A stretch of DNA of 64,000 nt from NCBI GenBank assembly GCA_037783415.1, contig JAZGTN010000176.1, forward strand, positions 1,116,001 through 1,180,000, read 5' to 3'. Positions within the stretch are counted from its first letter, which is position 1; the number at the start of each line of letters is the position of its first letter. The notes below the pieces were generated by a model that was given only the letters and a program-made list of their open reading frames with translations, did not search any database and was not told the DNA's origin. This document shows positions 35,409-46,573 of the stretch, in pieces. The DNA is from Leptasterias polaris (lineage: Eukaryota > Echinodermata > Asteroidea > Forcipulatida > Asteriidae). A program made the translations under genes and the position numbers.

Positions 35409-36000
35409 ATCTATTCGTGAGGAACTGAAAAAAGGGAGTATACTACTGCTCACCCAATAGGGCCAATCTAAAAACCGTCATATCCGTACTCGCTACCGTT
35501 CTCCATATAGTTTACTAAAAACGCATTCTTGTATCCATGACTCGATGAGCGATTCCGCTCTATCGTGAGAGATAGAATATACCACGGGGCCGAGGTTGAC
35601 AAAACCGCCGCGCCACAAATTTTTTGTACTGTGGTCTGTGGCCTGCTATTGGAAAATAAACTGGACGTCGGAGCTGTGATGATCGTTCCGGCAGTAAATT
35701 CCCACCCCAAGGTACATAAATGTTAACAAATACCAACATCATTTTACATATTCGGCGAGGGTTAGGTGCATTATTTTATTCTCCACAAAATGGCAATTAC
35801 ATGTTGAAAATGGACATCGACGGAACATGACGGAACATGACGGAACATGACGTACCGCGACGCACCTCTTAAAGATTTGTTGACTAACCACTATTGGCTT
35901 TTGACGTACCCACCGTCAAATTTTTTTAGAGTAAAGACGCAAACTTGACGCACCATCCCCGGGGGTCGGATAGTGCGTCATACAATTGATAGGTGTATTA

Positions 36001-36348
36001 CAGTAATGTGCCTGACTATATCAATTCAACCCTCAAACATTGGAGAGTGTAAAAGGCAATGCAGTTGAACCTTGCAGTTTGCTTTCAAAACCTTTTTAAT
36101 TACCATGAACATATACTGGTAAACAGAAATGAGCATAAATGGAACTGTGTCAGACAGTCCATGGACATATGTACACCTTTACTATGAATATTATGTCCTT
36201 GGACTGGAAATACATCAAATGTAATGGGTCTATGAAAAAAGGAATGTTGTTACTTATCCAGTGTGCATTCATATAGCCTGGCATGCATGTAACCAAACTG
36301 TCCGTTGCTCAATCATACACAATCCAAATAACCATGCACCCTCTATAA
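36001..36348. other. Non-coding stretch
   Basis: Nothing recognised between two transposons. Confidence 0.45.
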
Positions 36349-36622
36349 AGCCCTTTTCACACTGTATCTCTTATCCCTGTGGAATACAGCCCTGGGGAGG
36401 GCCCAGGAGTTTGATTTACATGTACCCCACGGTTGGTTACCCCAGCGCACTTTTTCACACTGTCCCTATTCCACAGGGTTCCAGTTGCACATTTCATGAA
36501 TACCCCAGAGTTTTACCACTTACCCCTACTCCAGAGCAGGGGTGGTTATTCCCCAGGGTATGCCCACTTGGCAGGGTAGATCAGGGGTTGCCCCAGGGGA
36601 ATAGAGTAGTGTGAAAAGGGCT
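36349..36622. mobile_element. MITE with AGCCCTTTTCACACT ends
   Basis: Perfect 15-bp inverted ends: AGCCCTTTTCACACT (36349-36363) and AGTGTGAAAAGGGCT (36608-36622). The 274-bp interior is GC-richer, with many CCCCAGGG/CCCTGGGG words in both orientations, so a folded transcript would be stable. I find no unambiguous target duplication. Confidence 0.78.
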
Positions 36623-36786
36623 CATGTCTAACCAAACTACCAAACTGTCATGATCCAATTCTACAGAATAAGACATGTTAAGGACTGTGCAAAGTTCTCC
36701 ACATTTTGGGGTTGTACAGAGAGTACTGCTTTTAAAAACAAGCTCCCTCCCGAAAATATTATTTATCAACATTTGTTTTTGAGAAT
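36623..36786. other. Short spacer
   Basis: Unremarkable sequence between two MITEs. Confidence 0.4.
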
Positions 36787-37754
36787 TTAAAGGCACCTGG
36801 CAGTGGTATTTTTTCAAAATAAAGCTTTTGTCATTATACATTTTTATGAGTGGAATGTGAATAAACATTTTACTAAGGTTACAAAATCGTATTTTTCTTT
36901 TAATTACAAATAAAAAAATAGGCCCCCCCTTTACATAGCGCTGTTCGTGACGTCAATCGAGGCAGGAGAAAATGTGTAGTCTGGCCCCGTACATTACGTC
37001 TGGGTACCTGATCAGTATGATGCGTTTTCATATTCGGACGTCACCACCCAATGCAATCCTAGGACAGTGTACAGTCGACTAATACGAGACGCCAGTTTAT
37101 ACAAGGTTTTTCACCGGTCCCGAACTATCCCATGCGCGTTTCTTAAAAACGGAAGATACGAGCATGGTCATAACGAGAACACGGATAATACGAGGTATTG
37201 TTTTTCCACCAGAAACATTTCGCTGGTAACCTAAGCTTCACTGCAACTTCCCTTGCACACTACTACCAACGAAAAAATCCCCGGGCTATCCAAGTGTGTG
37301 CATAGCGCTGAAAACGACGTCGGACCGGACCACTTGCCCTCGTTAGCCTAACTTTCGATGCCCGTAACTGCCTATATTTGGGATCTGCAGGAAAAAAATG
37401 CTGGCTGACCCCATCTTTAGTCGTTTTGCTGCATCCAGCAGCAATTTTCGCTGGAAAAATGCAAGAAAAAAAAAACCTTTTGGATAACCAAACGAAACGT
37501 ACAATCTCACTACTTGCACGTGTATATACAACGTAAATGCAGGCAAGTTCGAGTGGGGTCGATGTTCAATCGAGGCGAAGTCTTCCTCGATTGACGTCAC
37601 AAAAAGGGATGGGCGGAGTCGTCCCCAAACAACTTTATCTATTTTTTTAACATATAAATACTGACAAACAATTACTCAAAAAATTGTTTTATTGTTAATA
37701 TGCATATACTCTTATATTTAAAAGAAAACAAATTCTATTTCCAGGTGACTTTAA
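36787..37754. mobile_element. TTAA-flanked DNA transposon, related to 2484-3736
   Basis: TTAA at 36787-36790 and 37751-37754. Ends TTAAAGGCACCTGGCAGTGG and (reverse complement) TTAAAGTCACCTGGAAATAG. Shares GCGCTGTTCGTGACGT (36938-36953) with the other copy. Also carries an internal inverted pair GACGTCAATCGAGG (36950) and CCTCGATTGACGTCAC (37586). No transposase frame. At 968 bp it is shorter than its relative and differs by internal deletions. Confidence 0.75.
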
Positions 37755-38208
37755 AAGACATTATTAAAATTTAAAAATAAATTGTATCTACAGGTATCTG
37801 AAATATAATTGCATTACAGTTTACATGTACTGGACACTGATATCATAAATTAAACGTAGAGTCTTTTTGTTGGTTTAGACTTTACACCCTTTAAATGCAT
37901 TTTTCCTCCAGAATTTGAAAACGGGTAGGGTCCAAATTTGCAACTGAAAAACAAGGGTCCAAACAGCTCACCTAAACCTGTGCAATATCTGACATAATAA
38001 AACATAAAAATGGGTGTCCTAACCCGTAACAGGTCATCCAAAAGAAACCAACACACATGATGTAGAATGCGTACATGCCCCTCTGGCCAAAACCAAATGC
38101 ATAAATATGTATACAAAGTACACTATTAAAAGCAAAAACATGTTCTCTACATGCTCACAACAATATTTCTACCAAACCCCCTGGTGTATACCTCCATGAT
38201 AATAATAT
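37755..38208. other. Non-coding stretch
   Basis: Nothing recognised. Confidence 0.45.
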
Positions 38209-38557
38209 ATGTAATAATAATATTGGCTTTTATAGCGCAATTCCAAAGAATGATCATTGCGCTTCACACTATTTACCCCTGGTCACTGGGCCATTTATTT
38301 CATTCCTGAAACCATCTCAGCTCCCTTGGGAGTATACAGCCTGTGCTGCCAAAGCGCACTACAGTAAGCTAAATCAATCACAAGAACCATCTCTGCCCTC
38401 ACAGCTACCCATTTTACCCCTTGGTGAAGAGAAGCAATTATAGTTAAGTGTCTAGCTCAAGGACACAAGTGTCATGACCAGGATTCGAACCCATACCCTG
38501 ATGACTCAGCCACCAGAACTTGAGTCCGATGCACTTAACCGCTCGGCCAAGACACGC
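38209..38557 (-). mobile_element. tRNA-Leu-like SINE
   Basis: On the minus strand: A box TGGCCGAGCGGTTAAG (38534-38549) and B box GGTTCGAATCC (38482-38492). The body then matches the copy at 14215: CTTGAG, TAATTGCTTCTCTTCACC, TGGGTA, GGGAGCTGAGA, ending in GCGCTATAAAAGCCAATATTATTATTAC. The A-box side is the 5' end. Confidence 0.9.
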
Positions 38558-40182
38558 TACATGTATGATAAGTTTCAGATTGTTGCAATGTACACATGAG
38601 AAAAGGTGAACACATCCTTAAAAGACATCACATCATCCATCCACAGCAGAATCAAGCAATACTGTTTATTTACTTCACTCAAACCTGTTGTACATCATAT
38701 GCAGAAAAGACATTACATTATTGACACTACCTATCATCATCAGATGTAATGTCAAATATTTCTGCAGCAGACAATATCAGGTTTTAGTTTCAGTAGGACT
38801 CAATCTACTTTTTTGAAAAGTAAGGTCATTCACTGCACACAGTGTCTAAAATATCACCACAAGTGAGTTACCTCAGTGAGTTGAAATTTCTAGGACTATA
38901 CTTAAGAAATGATTAGTCAAAATTTGTTTGGGTTTATACAATCTAGACATAACAATCCTAAGTTTCATGAGAGAGCAAGTAAATTTTTGGGGAGTTTTAA
39001 GTTGATAGGTGATTAGGTCAACATCATATCACACTTCTGGTGACACTTTGACACAAATTATTTCCAAAAACTTCATTTCATGTTGGTACTTGACTACTTG
39101 AAATTAGCTCAATTGTCATTCGTAGTTCTGATAGAACCCAACAACTTAGTACATGTAGTACAGATCTATTACATGTCTCAAGTATATATATATTCTACAT
39201 GTAATTTACTAGTTTTGTTTCACAGGTATTAAATGCTGTGAAATCTATGTCTACCTGTACCCTTTGTACCATGGTTGGTGTGTGCACACAGTGTGACTTC
39301 TGCACCTGCTAGTGTGCTCAAATTATAGGCAGGTCTAGTGCCCTTATAGCTCACACCTGGGGGCTGGCATACCTCACAGTTTTCATATCAATTCAGTCAT
39401 CAATAGCTGATGTTTTGATAACTGACCATGGTTATTGACATGGCCTACATTATATCAACATAAGAAGAAATAGTGCAATGTACCAGGCATCATACCAACC
39501 TTGGTATTGTCACAACCCCAGGATTACATTCATTTAGCAGCCAGGCTGGGTTGTACAACATTGTTAATTTATAAAAGGGAAAAATGTCATTTCCTCTTGC
39601 ACTGGCTAGGCTGTTGTGTACAGAGGCTGACCCCCCAAAAATGTCAGCGAATATTAAAGGGAAATACAGTGCATTGAAGATGGAAGTGTTAAATAAAATG
39701 TTCATTCAACAGTATAAAAGGAGAGAGAAAAATAAAGAAATAATTTTCATTTCGGTAATGTTAAACCATGGTGCCTATTCCCCACTAGTACAACATGTAC
39801 GTACAGTACACAGCATTCACAGTGAACCTTGTACAACACGTAGGCCTACTCATGTTTTGTAGCTAAACTGACTTCCAAAGCTTGGGCTGAAGCTAATCTT
39901 GGTATTATATACAGTAAAGTACATCCTAATATTCTGACTGTGTGCTCTTGGCAGTTCCCAGCCTTAAATAGTAACGCTGGGTCAGAAACCAAACTCTTTA
40001 CAAACAGTGAGAGCAGGATTGTTGTAATCTCTTCAGTAAATGAGCTCTGCTTTTCACAGTCACTTCCACTGACATGATTAAGTTGAGGTTATTCACACTG
40101 GCAGCAAACCACTGCTGTATCAAATATCCCATGTTATCAAAAGCTTACAACTGAGATTAGCAACACAAAATGCACTTGGTGT
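38558..40182. other. Non-coding stretch
   Basis: AT-rich; short chance frames only. Confidence 0.4.
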
Positions 40183-40208
40183 ACATGTACATGTACATGT
40201 ACATGTAC
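40183..40208. repeat. TGTACA microsatellite
   Basis: (ACATGT)n, about four units. Single TACATGTA words are scattered through the whole window. Confidence 0.9.
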
Positions 40209-40318
40209 TGCACATATACACATTGTACCATGGCTGTACACCACCAGATACTAACCTTGTCCTTGTTTGCAAGGCATTTTTGCTCTATAAATGAGGATTG
40301 TTTTTCTTTCTACTGGAA

Positions 40319-40396
40319 CGCTTTAAAGGGCACAAAGCAATGACCAGGGGCATGGAAGCAATTTCCTGCATTGCCCCCATAAAGTATCAGGCTTGT
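40319..40396. mobile_element. Decayed relic of the CAGGCC-ended element
   Basis: AAAGGGCACAAAGCAATGAC, CAGGGGCATGG, then AAGTATCAGGCTTG correspond to the right half of the element at 40697-40880. No target duplication or left end is preserved. Confidence 0.55.
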
Positions 40397-40690
40397 TATA
40401 ATGCATTATGTGGATATCAACACAGTCTCATCATGGTCTAATCGTGTGTAATACTACACAGGCTGGGACTATTTTCAAGACTTACATAACAGAATCAGGT
40501 TACCAGCCAAAATACTACATGTATACCATTATCATGTTCTTGTAAAAAACATTGCTTAGAATAGAAGATATCTACATGTAGTCAAGCCAAAGAAAACTTC
40601 ACAGAAATAGTTAAAACTGTAGTGTACTTTATATGTGTCCATCATACGTGTATAGGCCTACATGTACATGTAGAACATACATGTACATGT

Positions 40691-40886
40691 AGTCTCCAGG
40701 CCTGTATGCTTCGTTCTAGAAAGGGAAAGGGCACCAAGGCATTCTCTCCTCGGTAAAGGGCACCCTATGAGGAAATTGTAAATTTCTATTGGAGCATTTC
40801 AAGGGCACCAAGGCAATGACCAGGGGGCATCGGGGCATCGAGGCAATCGCCTCCGTTGCCTTCGTGAAGTATCAGGCCCGAGTCTC
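40691..40886. mobile_element. CAGGCC-ended small transposon with 6-bp target duplication
   Basis: Element 40697-40880 (184 bp), flanked by exact AGTCTC duplications (40691-40696 and 40881-40886). Inverted ends: left CAGGCCTGTATGCTTCGTTC, right (reverse complement) CGGGCCTGATACTTCACGAA. Two internal copies of AAGGGCACCAAGGCA lie in direct orientation (40727-40741 and 40801-40815). Confidence 0.8.
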
Positions 40887-40980
40887 TCAGTGCTGACAGA
40901 AAGTTTTTCCTGTAAATGGTGTAGCAGGTACATGTACATGCACATACTTAATAGGCAACTAGTTATGGATGACGCATACG

Positions 40981-41425
40981 CAGTCCATAGCAACGTACCC
41001 TTAGCAATGGCTGCAGCCACAGCCTGAAGCCTAGGCAGTCCATAGCAACATCCTAAGAAATGGCCGCAGCTACAGCCTGAAGCCTAGGCAGTCCATAGCA
41101 ACACCCTAAGAAATGGCTGCAGCCACAGCCTGAAGCCTAGGCAGTCCATAGCAACACCCTAAGAAATGGCTGCAGCCACAGCCTGAAGCCTAGGCAGTCC
41201 ATAGCAACACCCTAAGAAATGGCTGCAGCCACAGCCTGAAGCATCTAGGCAGTCCATAGCCACCCCCTAAGAAATGGCTGGCAGTCCATAGCAACGTACC
41301 CTAATCAATGGCGGCAGCCACAGCCTGAAGCATCTAGGCAGTCCACAGCAACACCCTTAGAAATGGCTGCAGCTACATGTACAGCCTGAAGCCTAGGCAG
41401 TCCATAGCAACGTACCCTTAGCAAT
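40981..41425. repeat. 53-bp tandem array, about eight copies
   Basis: The anchor CAGTCCATAGCAAC starts at 40981, 41036, 41089, 41142 and 41195, then continues with small indels to about 41412. Consensus elements are AATGGCTGCAGCCACAGCC, TGAAGCCTAGGCAGTCC and ATAGCAACACCCTAAGA. GGCTGCAGCC within the unit is a palindrome. One block (41268-41290) is deleted internally. Confidence 0.93.
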
Positions 41426-42773
41426 GCCACAACCACCATAATGGACATGGCCAGAAATCTTACAGTGATGGTGCTGAACTCCTGTCTGAAAGTAGGACTC
41501 ACTTCGTTAAGACTGGAATATCGTACTCTGCTCATCTTTATTCAAGCAGAGAACAAAGTTCGACATGTTGAGACTTTGAGAGCCATACCAGAGACCAAGT
41601 CGTCAAACACTCTTGATTCTAATGTACTCACCAGGAAGCACATATATGTATGTAGAGAGTACATGTGGATGTAATTTGTCAGATCTGTGACATTTTTATT
41701 CCTGCTGAGCATCTTTATTTATGTAGCTCCAAAGTCCAGACTGTGACACAGAGTGCAGACAGACCCATTAATATGTTGTCACCCACAATGTACAGTACAG
41801 TACATGTGTTGTACAATGTACTTATCAGATAAATAAACATCTACATGTACTATGCATTAAATTTCTTTTTTAATTGTAATTTACTGGACCGTATACAAAA
41901 ATTCTATGAACCATTGATTTTCATACACGTAGGAAATCTTTTTTAACAGCTTTTTAACCCCTATCTTCAGCTTATTAGACTGCCTATTAATGTTATCAAT
42001 AATATGTACATGTACAGGGGAAGGGGAACCTTTCCTTGCTCTCCACTAATTGTGAACAAAAAGTTGAATGGAAACAAGTGTGTGGCTGCCCTTCTCCTCA
42101 GTGTAGAGAACTGTGCTCTCTGTCAGTGCTTACAAAGTGAAGTGGTGGGGAGTCTGCTTTGACACAGAGGCCACTTGCAATCCACAAATATTCACATTCT
42201 CAATGCAAAAAGTACAGCATTAAAATTTCTCTCATCCATCCATTGCAGTGAACATTGCAAAATGGAATGTAGATTGGCTGTAGGATTGGATAATGACCAA
42301 ACTCAAGGTGTGTCAATTCAACAATAGACAACACTTAACCTGCTGAATTCAATGACAGTTATTCCTAAAATAACCACACCATCTGTTCTTATAACTACTG
42401 ACTCAGTGGTAGCCATTGTCATGTTAACATTGATAATAAAGGATGGTCTCTGCTGAATACAAAGGATGATGTATTAACAAATCATAGGTACTTATTAATT
42501 AGTAGTTTGTGATTGACCATTGATATCTGCATCAATAGATCTTTGTCATGCCCACACAATCTTAGTCATGATCTTTTCTTTTCAACAACAACCAATATGC
42601 AGATTCTCATACAGAAGAGGATTCTGACAATTTTTCAGGCTGTCCTGGGTGTGGAGACAAATTTACTGCACCACATGCTAAGGGCATGTTGTTAAAACAC
42701 TAATAATACAAACTTGCATACTGTACTTCTGGAACTGGAATTGAGTCCTTGGAGGATTGAGGCAGTGGGAGTC
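41426..42773. other. Non-coding stretch
   Basis: Nothing recognised beyond TACATGTA words. Confidence 0.4.
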
Positions 42774-42838
42774 CTACAGAAACTCATTTGGGTAGATTTG
42801 GGGGGCTACAGAAACTCATTTGGGTAGATTTGGGGGGT
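42774..42838. repeat. 32-bp tandem duplication
   Basis: CTACAGAAACTCATTTGGGT starts at 42774 and 42806; the units are essentially identical. Confidence 0.92.
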
Positions 42839-44814
42839 TAGAGAGTGTATCATAGTTTATTCTAAGCCACATTTTGTTATTATTATGAAAACCTGATGGT
42901 GTTAGAATCCTACAAATCCAATGATCTGCAACTTGTGGCCTTGTCACTGTACATGTAGCTAGTCCTTGGTCTGCATGCACATTGTATCTGTTCATAGATT
43001 GCGTCACCCTTAAAAAGAACCTTGGTATTTTCTTCAAGGAAAAGAATGAATCACAAAAGAAGAACAACTTGGTTTGTTGTATCTTTGATATTGTCACATT
43101 CTATCAGGATACAAAGTTTCTTACGAATATGCATAGATATAATGACAATACTCTGCTTTCTAAGCTCAACTCAGTGTTTGCAAATTACACTTAAAGGTGC
43201 TGTATTAATTCACTTTCAATGACTATTTGGTGTATCAATACTAACCTCTGACCTTTTCGGGGGCTCAGAATACTAAAGCCACAATCTGACCATAAATTTG
43301 CTCTATGATTGATCTGACAAACTTGGCAGTCGGCCTCTGTATTGCCTGCACAAAATCAATTACACAGCTCACTGGAAATGAAATGAAGTGATTCATAAAT
43401 ATAGAAAGTATTGAATGAAGATGTCTGAGATGGGGTGAAGAAACTGTTAATAAGGACATTTGAACTATAAAACAGACGTACTGGATTAAAACCACTACAT
43501 TTCCAAGATTGTCATGAAGAATCCTTGGGTCTTTTTCAACAAGCACACAAGTGATGTACATTTTGTTCAACAACAAAATTGACAAACTTCAGGAAGATTT
43601 GTAATGTTCATCTTTTGGTAAAAATGCTTGAAATGAAACAAAACTCAAAATCAGTTAAAGTTGTGGTCATTATTAATGTTATCAAGTTTTTACACAAAAT
43701 ATTTTAATTTGACAATTATCGGTTGTTATGATCTTTTTGACAGCCAATTTTAAATCTGAAGTGCTTTAGAAGTGATTTTAAATCTGTAGACTGCTGCTTT
43801 AAATACTGACATAGTTTGCATGCCAGTAAGGGCATCTATGCATTGAAATGCCTCCAGTCTGATCCTGAGTGAGTGAGTATGTAAGATGCAGATGAAATGA
43901 AACTTGATTTGCAGTGTGTACTTGACTATCTTGTGATCTCCCGACCTCGCTGGTCTTCTCATTATCAGCAACTACAATGTACATGTACTTGTACTTGGTA
44001 TTTCTGTTTTGCATCTTTATCCATGTCCAAGAACATTTACCACAAATAAATTATCGCCCAGGAGTTTCTTTGACATTTTTATTTTGAGATGAATGCTGAC
44101 TAGCTACATGTCATACATACTACTATTATACAAAAATTTGTTAAACGTGTTATAACACAGATATTTTAAAGCAAACTTGATGCACAGATAAATGCACTGC
44201 GCTGTGTTGGAACAGCAGTACGTATGCTCATACTCAGCTTAAAATAGCGCAATATGCTGAGTTAGAACAGTCCAATACAGATAGTGTGATATGGGCCATG
44301 TGATTGTTGCTATGTGTCAACCAATCAGAATTGAGAATTCAAGTTTCCTTGAATATTTTTACCTTATATGTTTAGATTTGGTTTTAAAAGTTCTCTGTGC
44401 CATCTAGAGCATTTTAAATGGTTTTGTTTAATGGTTTTTGTAAGTTTGATCTAAAATCTTGTTTAAAAATAATAGAAAACTTTCTTTTAATTGCATATCA
44501 GCCTGCAATTTGCACGCATTGCCCTGATATGCCAGCTTGTGCATAAGGAGAACCCTGTATGGGCAATGCCTTCATGTGGACACTGTGTCCTTAAACCTCA
44601 CGGTTATATCAGTACATGTTTTGAGTAACACTATTATAAGTGCAAAGTTGAAGACGGAGTTCCAGTAATACATCTACTAAAATTGCTCGAAGGCAATCTC
44701 ATAAGCTTTTAAATTCCCTTGGAAGATTATGAATATCATTGTCATTGTAATGAGTAATGAAGTGCATCACATTTCCATGTTATAATAGTTCACTCACAGC
44801 AAAATGTAACAAGC
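42839..44814. other. Non-coding stretch
   Basis: A TTAAAGGTGCTGT at about 43192 and an inverted TTAAAGCAGCAGT at about 43796 could mark a very decayed TTAA element of some 600 bp, but similarity is too short to call. Otherwise unremarkable. Confidence 0.35.
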
Positions 44815-45208
44815 TTAAAGGGACATGTTGCCTTGGATCGGGCGAGTTGGGCTATGAAAAGCGTTTGAAACCTTTTGTTATGAAATGCATTATGGTTAGA
44901 AAGATGTTTTAAAAGTTGAATACAATGATCCACACAAACATTTCTCGAAAGTGTGTGGTTTTCCTTTTACATCGTGAACTAAACACGGCCTGCCATTTTG
45001 TAGAGCCAAATTTTTGACTCCACAAAATGGCGGACCGTGTTAGTTCACAAAGTAAAAGGAAAACCACGCAATTTCGAGGCATATTTGTGTGGATCATTGT
45101 AGTCTACTTTTAAAACATCTTTCTAACCATACATGCATTTTATAACAAACGGTTTCAAATGCTTTTCATAGCCCAACACGCCCGATCCAAGGCAACGTGT
45201 CCCTTTAA
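44815..45208. mobile_element. TTAA MITE, long near-perfect palindrome
   Basis: TTAA at 44815-44818 and 45205-45208. The whole 394 bp folds on itself. The left arm begins TTAAAGGGACATGTTGCCTT, the right arm (reverse complement) TTTAAAGGGACACGTTGCC; the arms meet near 45010 at AAAATTTGGCTCT/CCACAAAATGGC. Matches a family I associate with echinoderm genomes. TTAA duplication suggests mobilisation by a piggyBac- or Kolobok-type enzyme. Confidence 0.88.
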
Positions 45209-46264
45209 ACTTACATAACTCTACATTACTGTCAGTTTATTAATTTGTTTTTGATACATTATACACTGCTTCAGGAAAATTGCATTAAAAGCACTTGCCA
45301 AGCTATGGCATAAATTGATGTCACAACCCAAACTCGGACCAGAAATTCCTACATCATGTAACACAAAAGCCTTATTTACGTTTTGAGCACATTTTAACGA
45401 CTAGCATGGGTGGTTGAATACAGTATTTTAGATGGTTGTTTGTATGGCCATTAAAACTATTGTGGATGTATCAAAGTGGAACCTAGTAGTCTTCCATAAT
45501 TTGCATACATGTAAAAGAAGCCTCTTAAATGGACACATTCAAAGCTACACTGGACCTTATATTGTACTTTGCAGACTTCCCATCTCTTGCCCACCCATTC
45601 ATAGGTAAAATGCAAAAGCAGGTTGTCAGTTAGGCCATTCCAATTTTATTAGTTGGTTTACGGATTTTTTAGGTGTTGAAAAAAAGTGTCAGACAGGGGA
45701 AAAAATAAAATAAATAAATGATAAGTGTCGAAATCCATTGGCCGACAAGCAAAGATCTGCTTAATACTGGGATGTGCCTCCATATCCATCTCGTTATTCC
45801 ATGTCATTTCCAATAAGCCTATTAAAAGTATTTTCGTCTTTTAAATTTCTGTTTAATACCATAAGTAATTAGTCTTTTTTTATCTCTTAGTGAGATTTAT
45901 TTAATAATCTGCCACCGAACACATGAATGGATATAAAAGGTGCTTTTAAGTTTTGTGTTGTGAGAAAATTTTATTTGGAACACTTAAAAACTCTGGATGG
46001 ACTACCCACCCAAACTTATAAAATGAAGATATATGGTTCTGGACTGTATATTATGAACGAAAAGGATTTAACTGCTGCTTAATTTTAAATTGCTTCCTAA
46101 CAATAACATTTTGGACATTTTAAATATGGCGTATGTGTAATGTAGGGGTGTTTGTTGCACTGTCACTGTCAGATGCCCTATCCTACGCACAAGATTCACA
46201 ACCCCCCAAACAGGGAGTGGCAAAGAACTGCTTCAAAATCCATGAAAGACCTGTATAAAATACT
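45209..46264. other. Non-coding stretch
   Basis: No feature recognised. Confidence 0.4.
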
Positions 46265-46573
46265 TTAATATGGTGGTACGTTGTGTAAGATACATTTATC
46301 CCAAAAAAAGAAATTTATTATGAACATTTTTGTTGTGCGTCTATCCCCCATCCTCGAGAAGCGCATTGTTGGGATTTGCACAATCTAAAGATTGCCCTGT
46401 GAAGGTTAAGCAGTTCAATCTTATTATTGTGCGCTATCTCAAGATTGTGCTAAACAAGTTAAGACTCGTAACAGAAATTTTCACGATCCACTTCGGAGAT
46501 CGGTTCACATTTTTAGCCGAATTCTTTTCTCTTTTCGCGAAATGTACTTGACAAAATCGTACCACCATGTTAA
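46265..46573. mobile_element. TTAA MITE with ATGGTGGTACG ends
   Basis: TTAA at 46265-46268 and 46570-46573. Left end TTAATATGGTGGTACGTTGT; right end (reverse complement) TTAACATGGTGGTACGATTT. The 309-bp element has a tempting ATG-like start at its right border, which belongs to the terminal repeat. Confidence 0.78.

Larger units (their letters stand above)
31517..36000. mobile_element. 4.48-kb TIR DNA transposon with TTA target duplications
   Basis: Element 31520-35997, flanked by TTA (31517-31519 and 35998-36000). Terminal inverted repeats are 52 bp (31520-31571 and 35946-35997) with only two mismatches. They begin TACACCTATCAATTG, continue TATGACGCACTATC and end TGGTGCGTCA. The motif GACGCAC (or its complement) recurs several times just inside both ends, as expected for transposase-binding sites. 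A 3-bp TTA duplication fits PIF/Harbinger and a few related groups. No intact transposase frame is visible, so it is non-autonomous or decayed. It carries nested MITEs (34158-34800) and a palindromic insert (35268-35408). The first 450 bp are CpG-rich and promoter-like. Confidence 0.85.

Noticed and set aside
43192..43802. TTAA element with TTAAAGGTGCTGT and TTAAAGCAGCAGT ends
   Set aside because: The inverted similarity stops after about 13 bp with two mismatches; too weak without other copies.
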